DNA from: Streptomyces parvulus
GTDB lineage: Bacteria; Actinomycetota; Actinomycetes; Streptomycetales; Streptomycetaceae
NCBI RefSeq assembly: GCF_014648855.1
Contig: NZ_BMRX01000010.1
Location: 186,001 to 250,000, forward strand
Direction of reading: 5' to 3'
Length of the DNA: 64,000 nucleotides
Made by a program: the position numbers and the translations under genes. The first letter of the stretch is position 1. Each line of letters opens with the position of its first letter. Under the pieces are notes generated by a model, which saw only the letters and a program-made list of their open reading frames with translations, was not told where the DNA came from and searched no databases. Below are positions 8,173 to 16,601 of the stretch, in pieces.

Positions 8173-9705
8173 CTACGGGTGCTCCACGCCGTCCTCCAGG
8201 CGCTGGCCCCGCAGCAGGAACCAGGAGGCCACCGCAGCGGCCAGCAGGACCGCGGCGCCGACGCCGGCCGCGAGGGTCAGACCGTCGACGAAGGCCTGGC
8301 GGGCCGAGTCCAGCAGCGCCCCGGCCGTGTCCGCGGGGAGCGCGGCGGCCGCCTCCACCGCGCCGCCCAGCGACTCGTGTGCCGCCGCCGGAGTGCCCGC
8401 CGGACCGGTGAAGTCGCGGTAGACGCCGGTCACGATGGAGCCGAGCACCGCGATGCCGAGCGCGGCGCCGAGTTCGTACGCCGTCTCGGACACGGCGGAG
8501 GCCGCGCCCGCCTGCTCCTTGGGCACGCTGGAGAGGATCACGTCGGCGGTGACGGTGAACGAGAACCCGGCGCCGACGCCGACGACCAGCAGGGCCGCGC
8601 CGAGCAGCGGGTAGCCGGTGTCCTGCCCGATGACGGTCAGCGCGGCGAGCGCGAGACCGACGGCGGCGAGCCCGCCGGCGACGACGGCGCGCACCGAGAA
8701 GCGGCGGGCCGCGCGGCCGGCGATCAGACCGGCGACCACCGCGCCGACGGCGGCCGGCAGTTCGGCCAGGCCCGCCTCGAAGGGGCGCCGGCCCTGGACG
8801 AGTTGCAGGTACTGGGAGAGGAAGAACACCAGCCCCGACAGGCCCAGGATGGTGAGCAGGTCGGCGAGGACGGCGCCGCTGAAGCCCCGGCTGCGGAAGA
8901 GCCGCATGTCGAGCAGCGGCTTCGGCATCGTCAGCTGGCGGCGCACGAAGCCGTAGAGCGCGGCGGCGCCCAGCAGGCCGGCGGCGAGCGTGGCCCACGC
9001 GAACCCGTGGGCTGCGGCCTCCTTGACGGCGTAGACCACGCCGACCATGCCGACCAGGGACAGGACGACGCTCAGCATGTCCCAGGGGCCCGGGTTCGGG
9101 TTGCGGGACTCGGGCAGCAGCTTGGCGCCGACGACGACCAGGACGGCCATCACGGGCAGGTTGATCAGGAAGACCGAGCCCCACCAGAAGTGCTCCAGCA
9201 GGAACCCGCCGACGATCGGGCCGACCGCGGTGCCGGCGGAAGCGGTGGCGCCCCAGATGCCGACGGCGAGGCTGCGCTCGCGCGGGTCGTGGAAGAGGTT
9301 GCGGATCAGGGCGAGGGTGGCCGGCATCAGGGTGGCGCCCGCGACGCCGAGCAGGGCCCGGGCGAAGATCATCACCTCGGGGGTGTGCGCGTAGGCGTTG
9401 AGCACGGATATCGCGCCGAAGGCGGTGGCGCCCACCAGCAGGATCCGCTTGCGGCCGATGCGGTCGCCGAGGCTGCCCATGGAGACCAGCAGACCGGCGA
9501 TGACGAAGGAGTAGACGTCGCCGATCCAGAGCAGCTGGGTGCCGGAGGGGGCGAGGTCCTCACTGATGTAGGGGGTCGCGAGACCGAGCACGGTCGCGTC
9601 GACGGCCACCAGCAGCACGGCCAGCACGAGGACGGACAGCGCCAGCCAGCGGCCGGGGCGCTTCACCGCCTCGGTCGTGTGCGCCGACTGCAGGGTGCGG
9701 GTCAT
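8173..9705 (-). CDS. MFS drug exporter, DHA2 (EmrB/QacA) type with 14 spans
   Basis: Proton-driven efflux protein of 510 residues. The length and hydrophobic profile fit 14 membrane segments. Family marks include the acidic first helix (VDATVLGLATPYI), motif A between helices 2 and 3 (GSLGDRIGRKRILL) and a motif-C-like GVAGATLMPATLAL followed by TAVGPIVGGFL in helix 5. The ATG overlaps the TGA of the upstream TetR gene (ATGA), so regulator and pump are one operon. AGAGGA lies a few bases upstream. Substrate unknown. Confidence 0.9.
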   Translation of the reverse strand: MTRTLQSAHTTEAVKRPGRWLALSVLVLAVLLVAVDATVLGLATPYISEDLAPSGTQLLWIGDVYSFVIAGLLVSMGSLGDRIGRKRILLVGATAFGAISVLNAYAHTPEVMIFARALLGVAGATLMPATLALIRNLFHDPRERSLAVGIWGATASAGTAVGPIVGGFLLEHFWWGSVFLINLPVMAVLVVVGAKLLPESRNPNPGPWDMLSVVLSLVGMVGVVYAVKEAAAHGFAWATLAAGLLGAAALYGFVRRQLTMPKPLLDMRLFRSRGFSGAVLADLLTILGLSGLVFFLSQYLQLVQGRRPFEAGLAELPAAVGAVVAGLIAGRAARRFSVRAVVAGGLAAVGLALAALTVIGQDTGYPLLGAALLVVGVGAGFSFTVTADVILSSVPKEQAGAASAVSETAYELGAALGIAVLGSIVTGVYRDFTGPAGTPAAAHESLGGAVEAAAALPADTAGALLDSARQAFVDGLTLAAGVGAAVLLAAAVASWFLLRGQRLEDGVEHP

Positions 9706-10271
9706 GGTTCCTCTCTCCGTACTGCGCCGCCGAGCAGCAGCTCGACGATCATGTGGGTGAAGTCGTTGCGGGCCACGCGGCCCTCGGTGACGGCCCAGGC
9801 GCCGGCGCCGATCAGGCCGTACAGGGCCTCGGTGAGCCAGGCCGGGGTGAGATCGATGCGGAACTCGCCGCTCTCCTGGCCCCGGCGGAAGAGTTCGGCC
9901 AGGGCGGCGTCGATGCGGGCCCAGCCCTCGTTCTGCTCCTCGCCCTCGAACAGCTGGTTCTCGGTGTAGAGGAAGGCGATCAGACCGGCCGCGGGCTCGA
10001 TCTCGCGGACGAGCCGGCGGACCGCGTCCGTCGCGGCCCCGTCGTCGAGGCGCGCGGCGTTCAGGGCCGCCTCGCACTCGGCGATGCCGAGCGCCTCCAG
10101 CGCCAGGACCAGCGCGTCGCGTCCCGCGAAGTGCCGGTGCAGCGTGGCCCGGCTGATCCCGGCCGCCCGCGCCACCTCGTCCATCGTCGCGGTGGCTTTT
10201 CGGGTCAGCAGGGACGCGGCGTCGCGCAGTACCTGGTCTCGATCAACAGCCATGAGACTACGATAACCCAT
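9702..10271 (-). CDS. TetR-family repressor of the adjacent MFS exporter
   Basis: DNA-binding N-terminal domain: VLRDAASLLTRKATATMDEVARAAGISRATLHRHFAGRDALVLAL, split here by function into helix 1, the HTH (MDEVARAAGISRATLHRHF) and helix 4. The C-terminal half should bind the pump's substrate. The start is uncertain. ATG 10269-10271 has AGGA nine bases upstream. ATG 10251-10253 gives the more typical N-terminus MAVDRDQVL. ATG 10278-10280 lies inside the operator. The gene is directly coupled to the exporter and downstream of the palindrome at 10271-10292, which implies autorepression of the operon. Confidence 0.87.
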   Translation of the reverse strand: MGYRSLMAVDRDQVLRDAASLLTRKATATMDEVARAAGISRATLHRHFAGRDALVLALEALGIAECEAALNAARLDDGAATDAVRRLVREIEPAAGLIAFLYTENQLFEGEEQNEGWARIDAALAELFRRGQESGEFRIDLTPAWLTEALYGLIGAGAWAVTEGRVARNDFTHMIVELLLGGAVRREEP

Positions 10272-10292
10272 GTGAGACATTCCTGTCTCACA
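10271..10292. promoter_or_regulatory. TetR operator: perfect palindrome TGTGAGACA-N4-TGTCTCACA
   Basis: Nine-base arms (10271-10279 and 10284-10292) match perfectly around TTCC. The site covers the start region of the TetR/MFS operon. A further GAGACA half-site occurs at 10323-10328 and a GAGAC at 10254. Size and position fit a TetR dimer site. Confidence 0.7.
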
Positions 10293-10344
10293 CTGGGCAT
10301 GCGTGACTCACCTCTCGGAGATGAGACACGGGCAGGCGAAGGGC

Positions 10345-11316
10345 TCAGTGCCAGGGCAGCTGCCCGCGGCGCTCCCAGTACGCGGCCGGTTCCTCGACGA
10401 GGGCGCCGAGGCGTGCCACCTGGTCCTCGTCGAAGTCGACGACGGCGGCGTGCAGGTTCGAGCCGAGCTGGTTCACGGTCGCGGCCCCGGAGAGGACCAC
10501 GCCCGCCCAGGGCTGCCGCAGGATCAGCGCGAGCGCGACCGCGTCGCAGCCCAGCGCCGTCTCCTCCGCGACGGCCTTGAGGGCGCCGGGCGCGTGGGGT
10601 TCGGCGAGCCGGCCGTTGGCCATGCCCTCCTTGACGATCACGGTGAGCCCGGCCTCGTGCGCCTCGGCCAGCGCGGGCCCGGCGGAGGTCTCCAGCACGT
10701 TGTACGTCGACTGGACGGTGCGGAAGAGCGGCTCCCCGTCCACGGTCACCGCGAGCGCCGCACGGACGGCCTCGGCCTGGGCGGGGCCGCTGGTGGAGAA
10801 GCCCACGGTGACCCCGCCCGCGGCGGCCTCGGCCAGCTTGGCGTGGAGTTCCTTGTCCGTGAGGGCCGGGCTGTCGGGGGTCAGCGAGTGGATCTGGTAG
10901 AGGTCGAGCCGGTCGCCGAGCAGGGCGTCGGTCTCGCCGCGCTGGCGTTCGTAGGTCGCCGCGCCGTGGTCCTTGACCTCGTGCCGCTCGGCCTCGGTGG
11001 ACCAGTCGGCGGTGTAGGTGTAGCCCCACTTGCTGCCGACGATCACGTCGTCGGCGTCCGGGCGCTCCCGGAGCCAGTCGGCCAGGAACTCCTCCGAGCG
11101 CCCGTAGGAGCGGGCCGCGTCGAAGTAGCGCACGCCCTGCGCGTAGGCGGCGTCGAGGAGGTCGTGGGTCCGCTCGCGCAGCGCCTGTACCGTACGGTCG
11201 GCCGGCAGGTCGTGGTCGCGACCGAGGTTGATGTAGCCGGGTCGGCCGACGGCGGCGAGACCCAGACCGATGTGGCAGGTGGGGGTGGTCGCCGCTGCCA
11301 GGCGGGCGAAGGGCAT
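10345..11316 (-). CDS. Aldo/keto reductase
   Basis: NADPH-dependent cytoplasmic oxidoreductase of 323 residues with an (alpha/beta)8 barrel. Catalytic Asp, Tyr and Lys can be seen in YFDAARSYGRSEEFL and VIVGSKWGY, and the His in LYQIHSLT. The phosphate-binding end is LSGAATVNQLGSNL. The ATG at 11314-11316 has CGGAGC upstream. It lies downstream of argH on the same strand, after a 110-base gap with a short tandem repeat. The physiological substrate is unknown. Confidence 0.87.
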   Translation of the reverse strand: MPFARLAAATTPTCHIGLGLAAVGRPGYINLGRDHDLPADRTVQALRERTHDLLDAAYAQGVRYFDAARSYGRSEEFLADWLRERPDADDVIVGSKWGYTYTADWSTEAERHEVKDHGAATYERQRGETDALLGDRLDLYQIHSLTPDSPALTDKELHAKLAEAAAGGVTVGFSTSGPAQAEAVRAALAVTVDGEPLFRTVQSTYNVLETSAGPALAEAHEAGLTVIVKEGMANGRLAEPHAPGALKAVAEETALGCDAVALALILRQPWAGVVLSGAATVNQLGSNLHAAVVDFDEDQVARLGALVEEPAAYWERRGQLPWH

Positions 11317-11336
11317 CGCGGGCTCCGTTCGGTCGG

Positions 11337-11389
11337 CTGCTGAAGCTGCTGAGCTTGCCGTAGCTGCTGTAGCTGCTGTAGCTCGCTGA
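11337..11389. repeat. Short tandem repeat of the 9-mer TAGCTGCTG
   Basis: Two perfect copies (11361-11369 and 11370-11378) are followed by a partial third and flanked by degenerate CTGCTGAAG units. The repeat lies between the argH stop and the aldo/keto reductase start. It is probably a slippage-generated simple repeat. Confidence 0.6.
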
Positions 11390-11426
11390 CCAACGTAACC
11401 GCGATGCCCCTCCGGTACACCGGGTG

Positions 11427-12854
11427 CTACTTCTTGGCGTTCGCCCACGCGTGCTGGCCGGACACGTCCGCCTTCACCTCGGCGAGCTGGACGGCGACCG
11501 CCTCGGGCGCGGTGCCGCCGCGGCCGTTGCGGGAGGCCAGGGCGCCGGGGACGTCGAGCACCGAGCGGACCTCGGGGGTGAGGTGGGCGGAGATCTTCGC
11601 GAACTGCTCGTCGGTCAGCTCGTCCAGCTCCTTGCCCTCGGCCTCGGCGGCCTTCACGCACTCGCCGGCCACCTCGTGCGCCACGCGGAACGGGACGCCC
11701 TGCCGGACCAGCCACTCGGCGATGTCGGTGGCCAGCGAGAAGCCGGCCGGGGCCAGCTCCTCCATGCGCTCGCGGTGCACGGTGAGGGTGGCCATCATGC
11801 CGGTGAAGGCGGGGAGCAGGACCTCCAGCTGGTCGATGGAGTCGAAGACCGGCTCCTTGTCCTCCTGGAGGTCGCGGTTGTACGCGAGCGGCAGGGCCTT
11901 CAGGGTCGCCATCAGGCCGGTCAGGTTGCCGATGAGGCGGCCGGACTTGCCCCGGGCCAGCTCGGCGATGTCGGGGTTCTTCTTCTGCGGCATGATCGAC
12001 GAGCCGGTGGAGAAGGCGTCGTGCAGCGTGACGAAGGAGAACTCCTTCGTGTTCCAGATGATGATCTCCTCGGCGATCCGGGAGACGTTCACGCCGATCA
12101 TCGCGGTGACGAAGGCGAACTCGGCGGCGAAGTCGCGGGAGGCGGTGCCGTCGATGGAGTTGCCGGCGCTGCCGCGCTCGAAGCCGAGGTCGCGGGCGAC
12201 CGCCTCGGGGTCCAGGCCGAGGCTGCTGCCCGCCAGCGCGCCCGACCCGTACGGGGACACGGCGGTGCGCTCGTCCCACTGCCGCAGCCGCTCCGCGTCC
12301 CGGCCGAGCGCCTGGGCGTGGGCGAGGACGTGGTGCGCGAAGAGCACCGGCTGGGCGTGCTGGAGGTGGGTGCGGCCGGGCATCGCCACGTCCGGGTGGG
12401 CCTCGGCGAGGCCGATCAGCGCGTCCTGGAGGTCGGCGATCAGGCCGCCGAGGGTCCGGGCGTGGTCGCGCAGGTACATGCGGAAGAGGGTGGCCACCTG
12501 GTCGTTGCGCGACCGGCCGGCGCGCAGCTTGCCGCCGAGGTCGGCACCGAGCCGCTCCAGCAGGCCGCGCTCCAGGGCGGTGTGCACGTCCTCGTCGGCG
12601 ACGGTGCCGGTGAACGAGCCGTCGGCGACGTCCGCCTCCAGCCGGTCGAGCCCTTCGGTCATCCGGGTCAGCTCGTCCTCGGTGAGCAGGCCCGCCTTGT
12701 GCAGCACGCGCGCGTGGGCACGCGACCCGGCGATGTCGTAGGGCGCGAGCCGCCAGTCGAAGTGCACCGACGCGGACAGCTTCGCCAGGGCCTCGGCGGG
12801 ACCGTCGGCGAAACGTCCGCCCCAGAGCCGGACGTCACCGCTGTTGCTGCTCAC
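11427..12854 (-). CDS. argH: Argininosuccinate lyase
   Basis: Last step of arginine synthesis: argininosuccinate to arginine plus fumarate. The protein has 475 residues and forms a cytoplasmic homotetramer. The fumarase/aspartase signature GSSIMPQKKNP is at 284-294, with the catalytic serine in that loop. A second conserved block, GRTHLQHAQ, is at 160-168, and the N-terminal LWGGRF is typical. It starts with GTG. It is separated by about 5.3 kb from argR and the other arg genes, as in Streptomyces, but two ARG boxes lie 31 bases upstream, so it should be repressed by ArgR. Confidence 0.97.
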   Translation of the reverse strand: MSSNSGDVRLWGGRFADGPAEALAKLSASVHFDWRLAPYDIAGSRAHARVLHKAGLLTEDELTRMTEGLDRLEADVADGSFTGTVADEDVHTALERGLLERLGADLGGKLRAGRSRNDQVATLFRMYLRDHARTLGGLIADLQDALIGLAEAHPDVAMPGRTHLQHAQPVLFAHHVLAHAQALGRDAERLRQWDERTAVSPYGSGALAGSSLGLDPEAVARDLGFERGSAGNSIDGTASRDFAAEFAFVTAMIGVNVSRIAEEIIIWNTKEFSFVTLHDAFSTGSSIMPQKKNPDIAELARGKSGRLIGNLTGLMATLKALPLAYNRDLQEDKEPVFDSIDQLEVLLPAFTGMMATLTVHRERMEELAPAGFSLATDIAEWLVRQGVPFRVAHEVAGECVKAAEAEGKELDELTDEQFAKISAHLTPEVRSVLDVPGALASRNGRGGTAPEAVAVQLAEVKADVSGQHAWANAKK

Positions 12855-12884
12855 CTGGGTCGCTCCTCACCGCACGATCACTGT

Positions 12885-12902
12885 TCTGCATGAGTATGCA
12901 GA
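12885..12902. promoter_or_regulatory. ARG box 1 upstream of argH
   Basis: TCTGCAT-GAGT-ATGCAGA is a perfect seven-base inverted repeat with a four-base spacer, 18 bases long like bacterial ARG boxes. It is expected to bind the ArgR hexamer with arginine as co-repressor. Confidence 0.75.
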
Positions 12903-12904
12903 AG

Positions 12905-12922
12905 TCTGCATGATTCGTCAAT
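12905..12922. promoter_or_regulatory. ARG box 2 (degenerate) upstream of argH
   Basis: The left half TCTGCATGATT matches box 1 and the right half has decayed. It is two bases from box 1, the paired arrangement typical of ArgR operators. Confidence 0.6.
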
Positions 12923-12973
12923 CCGGCGGGAGGGCGGTGACGACCGCCGCCCCCGCCCGGATAATCCGTGGAC

Positions 12974-13561
12974 ATGGGAAAGACATACGAGCGCATCGAC
13001 GGCAGGCTCCGCACCTTCATCGAGGCGCAGCCCGTCTTCTTCACCGCCACCGCTCCGCTGGCCGGCGACGGCACGGTGAACCTGTCCCCGAAGGGCCTGG
13101 CGGGCAGCTTCGCGGTCCTGGACGAACACACCGTCGCCTATCTGGACTTCGCGGGCTCCAACGCCGAGACCATCGCCCACCTGCGGGAGAACGGGCGGAT
13201 CACCCTGATGTGGTGCGCGTTCGAGGGGCCGCCGAACATCGTGCGGGTGCACGGCCGCGGTGAGCCCGTCTTCCGCGACGACCCTCGCTTCCCCGGTCTC
13301 CTCGGCCACTTCCCCGACATCGACACCAGCGCGCACGGACTGCGCGCGATCATCGTCGTGACCGCCGGACTCGTCCGCGACACCTGCGGCTACGCCGTCC
13401 CCTTCATGGCGTACGAGGAGGACCGGGACCTGCACGGCAAGCGGTTCGCCCGGGAGGACGACGCCTCGCTCAGCGCCTATTTCACCAAGAAGGACCACGT
13501 CGCGACGAGCCTGGACGGCCTTCCCGGGCTGCCGTTGCCGCTGCCCCCCTCTACCGTCTGA
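12974..13561 (+). CDS. Pyridoxamine-5'-phosphate-oxidase-like flavin-binding protein
   Basis: A split-barrel protein of 195 residues. The fold is recognised from FFTATAPLAGDGTVNLSPKG near the start, the strand pair HTVAYLDFAGSNAETIAHLREN, and RITLMWCAFEGPPNIVRVHGRG. These proteins bind FMN or F420 and usually reduce or store small cofactors. Specificity cannot be read here. The ATG at 12974 is used; a GTG two codons earlier is possible. It is divergent from argH, so the ARG boxes lie in the shared intergenic region. Confidence 0.8.
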   Translation: MGKTYERIDGRLRTFIEAQPVFFTATAPLAGDGTVNLSPKGLAGSFAVLDEHTVAYLDFAGSNAETIAHLRENGRITLMWCAFEGPPNIVRVHGRGEPVFRDDPRFPGLLGHFPDIDTSAHGLRAIIVVTAGLVRDTCGYAVPFMAYEEDRDLHGKRFAREDDASLSAYFTKKDHVATSLDGLPGLPLPLPPSTV

Positions 13562-13564
13562 GCC

Positions 13565-14281
13565 ATGCGCCCCGGTGTCGTAGCCGTCCTCGTCTCCGCG
13601 TCCCTCCTCACGCTGGGTGCCGCGCCGCCCGGCGCCTCCTCCTCCCCGCCGCTGCCCGCGCGGATGGCGGACACCGGCGGCGGCACCCAGCTGATCACCG
13701 CGGTCGCGCCGGGCACCGGCTCGACGACGGGCACGGTCACCTGGTGGGACCGCCGGGGCGCCGGGGACGGCCGGTGGGTGCGGGCCGGTTCCGCGCCCGC
13801 CCGTTTCGGGGCCGGGGGGCTGACCGACGGCGCGACGCGCGTGCAGGGCACGAACACCACCCCGACCGGGCTGTACGACCTGCCGTACGCCTTCGGCATC
13901 CGGGCGGCGCCGCGCGGCACGGCGTACCCGTACCGCCCGGTCCGCAAGGACTCCTGGTGGTGCCAGGACAACGCCTCGCGCGCCTACAACCGCTGGACCG
14001 AGCCGCGCCCCGCCGACTGCCGCGCCGCCGAGGCCGAGCACCTGGTCACCTACACGGCGCAGTACGCCCACGCCCTGGTCGTCGGCTTCAACTACCACCG
14101 CCCGGTGCGCGGCCGGGGCGCGGGCATCTTCCTGCACGTCGACGGGCGCGGGGCGACGGCCGGCTGCGTGTCGGTCCCGTCCGAGGCGATGCGGCGCATC
14201 CTGCGGTGGGCGAAGCCCGACGAGCGGCCGCACCTCGCGATCGGGACCGAGGGCGGCCGGACCGCCATCACCCGCTACTGA
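13565..14281 (+). CDS. Exported YkuD-like (L,D-transpeptidase-fold) protein
   Basis: A secreted protein of 238 residues with a Sec-type signal (hydrophobic stretch GVVAVLVSASLLTLGA, residues 4-19, cleavage near PPGASS). The C-terminal domain carries the YkuD catalytic pattern: FLHVDGRGATAGCVSVP, with the His and the nucleophilic Cys. In this family the Cys attacks meso-diaminopimelate in peptidoglycan stem peptides. It begins three bases after the preceding stop codon, so the two may share a transcript. Cross-linking activity is inferred from the motif. Confidence 0.82.
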   Translation: MRPGVVAVLVSASLLTLGAAPPGASSSPPLPARMADTGGGTQLITAVAPGTGSTTGTVTWWDRRGAGDGRWVRAGSAPARFGAGGLTDGATRVQGTNTTPTGLYDLPYAFGIRAAPRGTAYPYRPVRKDSWWCQDNASRAYNRWTEPRPADCRAAEAEHLVTYTAQYAHALVVGFNYHRPVRGRGAGIFLHVDGRGATAGCVSVPSEAMRRILRWAKPDERPHLAIGTEGGRTAITRY

Positions 14282-14369
14282 CCGGCGACGGGCGGAGCGG
14301 ACCGGGCTGAACGCTCGGGCGGCGCGGCGCGTATCTGTGGGCCAAGGGTCAAGTCCCCACGGAGGAACC

Positions 14370-15752
14370 GTGACCACCACGCTCGCCGGCGGCCGTGCCG
14401 CCCGCCGTCAGACGATGCGGCGCATCCGTCCGCGCCGCTCCCCCGCCGTCCCCCTGCTGCTCGCCGTGTGGGCGGGCGCGGCGGGCGTGTTGTGGCTGTG
14501 GTGGCGCAACACGCCCGCCATCTCCGACCAGACCGGCATGATCCTCAACGCGGGCCGGATCACCGGCCTGCTCGCCGGGTACCTGATGGCGCTGGTCGTA
14601 CTCCAGATGGCGCGGGTTCCCGCGCTGGAGCGGCGGGTGGGCTCGGACCGGGTCGCCCGCTGGCACGCCATGAGCGGCCGGTACACGCTCTGTCTGGTCG
14701 TCGCCCACGTCCTCCTCATCATGTGGGGCTACGCCGCCCAGGCCGGCAAGGGCCTCGGCGACATCGTCGGCCAGACGGTCGACTCGGTGAACCAGCTGCC
14801 CGACATGGGCAAGGCCGCCATCGGCACCGGCCTGCTGGTCGTCATCGGCCTGCTCTCCATCGGCCCGGTCCGCCGGCGCATCCCGTACGACCTCTGGTAC
14901 CACGTGCACCTGCTGACGTACGCGGCCGTGTTCCTGACCTTCTGGCACCAGTTGAGCACCGGCAACGACTTCGCCGTCGAGCCGGTCGCCAAGACCGTCT
15001 GGTACGTCCTGTACGGGTCGGTGACCGCGCTCGTGCTCTGGTACCGCGTGCTGACACCGCTGCGCCTCAACCTGCGGCACCGGCTGCGGGTGGAGGCGGT
15101 GATCGAGGAGACGCCCGGCATCGTGTCGGTGCTGATCGGCGGGCGCCGGCTGCACCGGATGGGCGCGGAGGCCGGGCAGTTCTTCCGCTGGCGGTTCCTG
15201 GCGCCGGGGATGCGGTTCAGCTCGCACCCGTACTCGCTGTCGGCGGCGCCGCGCCCGGACATGCTGCGGATCACCGTGAAGGCGATCGGCGACCACAGCG
15301 CCCGGCTTCGGGAGCTGGAGCCCGGCACCCGGGTGTGGGCGGAGGGCCCGTACGGCGCCCTCACCGCCCAGCGCCGCAGCCGCGGCAAGGTGCTGCTGGT
15401 GGCGGGCGGGGTCGGGATCACGCCGATGCGGGCGCTGTTCGAGACGCTGCCCGGCGCGTCGGGTGACATCACGCTGCTCTACCGGGCCAACAGCACGCAG
15501 GAGCTGGCGCTGTGGGACGAGCTGGCCGGGATCGCCGAGGAGCGCGGGGCCCGGCTGATGTACGCCGTCAACAGCCCCGACGGGGCGCGGCCGGACATCT
15601 CCGCGGAGACCCTGAGCCGCAAGATCCCGGAGGTCGAGCGCCACGACGTCTTCCTGTGCGGGCCGCCCGGCTTCGCGCAGTCGGTGTACGAGGCACTGCG
15701 CGGCGCGGGGGTTCCCGCCCGCCGTATCCACCACGAGTCGTTCGAGATGTGA
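14370..15752 (+). CDS. Membrane flavocytochrome-type reductase (ferric-reductase-like domain plus FAD/NAD(P) domain)
   Basis: The protein has 460 residues. The N-terminal half has about six membrane spans with His in AHVLLI, WYHVHLLT and FWHQ, which are candidate heme ligands of a ferric-reductase-like domain. The C-terminal half is a ferredoxin-NADP reductase module: the FAD site is in HPYSLSAAP, the pyridine-nucleotide loop is VAGGVGITPMRALFE, and CGPPGF lies near the end. It would move electrons from cytosolic NAD(P)H across the membrane. The GTG at 14370 has GGAGGA upstream. It is followed 27 bases later by the FMN-binding protein gene. Confidence 0.87.
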   Translation: MTTTLAGGRAARRQTMRRIRPRRSPAVPLLLAVWAGAAGVLWLWWRNTPAISDQTGMILNAGRITGLLAGYLMALVVLQMARVPALERRVGSDRVARWHAMSGRYTLCLVVAHVLLIMWGYAAQAGKGLGDIVGQTVDSVNQLPDMGKAAIGTGLLVVIGLLSIGPVRRRIPYDLWYHVHLLTYAAVFLTFWHQLSTGNDFAVEPVAKTVWYVLYGSVTALVLWYRVLTPLRLNLRHRLRVEAVIEETPGIVSVLIGGRRLHRMGAEAGQFFRWRFLAPGMRFSSHPYSLSAAPRPDMLRITVKAIGDHSARLRELEPGTRVWAEGPYGALTAQRRSRGKVLLVAGGVGITPMRALFETLPGASGDITLLYRANSTQELALWDELAGIAEERGARLMYAVNSPDGARPDISAETLSRKIPEVERHDVFLCGPPGFAQSVYEALRGAGVPARRIHHESFEM

Positions 15753-15779
15753 GCGACGGACATCAGGAGTCCAGGACAG

Positions 15780-16601
15780 ATGAGGAAAAGTCACCCCGTT
15801 CGGCGTGCCGTGCTCGCCGGCGCCGCGACCGTGTCCGGGATCGTACTGCTGCTGTCGCTCAAACCGGCCTCGGACCCGGGAGCCGCCTCGGCGGCGGGCG
15901 GTGCCCCGCCGGCGGCCGCGCAGTCGCCGCAGGGCGGCCGGGGCGCCGGCTCGGGCACGGTCACCGGGGACGCCGCCGCGACCCAGTACGGACCGGTGCA
16001 GGTCCGCCTCACCGTGAGCGGCGGGAAGATCACCGGGGCGGAGGCCGTGCGGGCCCCCAAGGGCGGGCAGAGCGACCAGGTCACCGCCGACGCCGTGCCC
16101 AAGCTCAACCGGGCCGCCGTCGCCGCGGGCACCGCCGACATCGACGCCGTCTCCGGCGCCACCTACACCAGCGCCGGGTACCGGAAGTCCCTCCAGTCGG
16201 CGCTGGACAAGGTCGCGGCCGCCTCCGCGGGACAGGACTCCGGCGAGGGTGCGGGGCAGGGCGCGGGCGGCGGTTCGGAGCAGGGCGCCGGGGACGGCGG
16301 GGCGGGACAGGCCGGGGCCGGGCAGGGCACGCAGGTGCTCACCGGAGACGTCGCTCGGACCCAGTACGGGGCCGTCCAGGTGCGCGTCACCGTACGCGGC
16401 GGGAAGATCACCGGCGCCGAGACCCTCCAGGCGCCCAGGGGCGGGCAGAGCGACCGGGTCACCGCCGACGCCGTGCCCAAGCTCAACCGGGCCGCCGTCG
16501 CCGCGGGCACCGCCGACATCGACGCCGTCTCCGGCGCCACCTACACGAGCGCCGGATACAAGCAGTCCCTGCAATCGGCACTGGACCGGGCCGGTGGCTG
16601 A
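15780..16601 (+). CDS. Membrane-anchored protein with two tandem FMN-binding domains
   Basis: The protein has 273 residues. The N-terminus (PVRRAVLAGAATVSGIVLLL) is a signal or anchor with a twin-arginine pair. Two FMN_bind domains follow, at about 58-147 and 184-273, joined by a Gly/Ala/Gln linker. Each ends in DAVSGATYTSAGY. In NqrC and RnfG the Thr of this SGAT motif (here Thr128 and Thr254) carries FMN through a phosphoester bond made by ApbE. The coding DNA of the two domains is nearly identical over 108 bases (offset 378), indicating recent in-frame duplication. The neighbours are a membrane reductase and ApbE. Confidence 0.87.
   Translation: MRKSHPVRRAVLAGAATVSGIVLLLSLKPASDPGAASAAGGAPPAAAQSPQGGRGAGSGTVTGDAAATQYGPVQVRLTVSGGKITGAEAVRAPKGGQSDQVTADAVPKLNRAAVAAGTADIDAVSGATYTSAGYRKSLQSALDKVAAASAGQDSGEGAGQGAGGGSEQGAGDGGAGQAGAGQGTQVLTGDVARTQYGAVQVRVTVRGGKITGAETLQAPRGGQSDRVTADAVPKLNRAAVAAGTADIDAVSGATYTSAGYKQSLQSALDRAGG

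Noticed and set aside
11043..11420. Gln/Leu-rich frame containing LQQLQQLRQAQQLQQ
   Set aside because: It is the translation of the short tandem repeat at 11337-11389 running out of frame into the aldo/keto reductase gene.
12959..12970. ATAATC as a -10 element for a leaderless PPOX transcript
   Set aside because: It does not fit TANNNT at proper spacing; evidence too weak.
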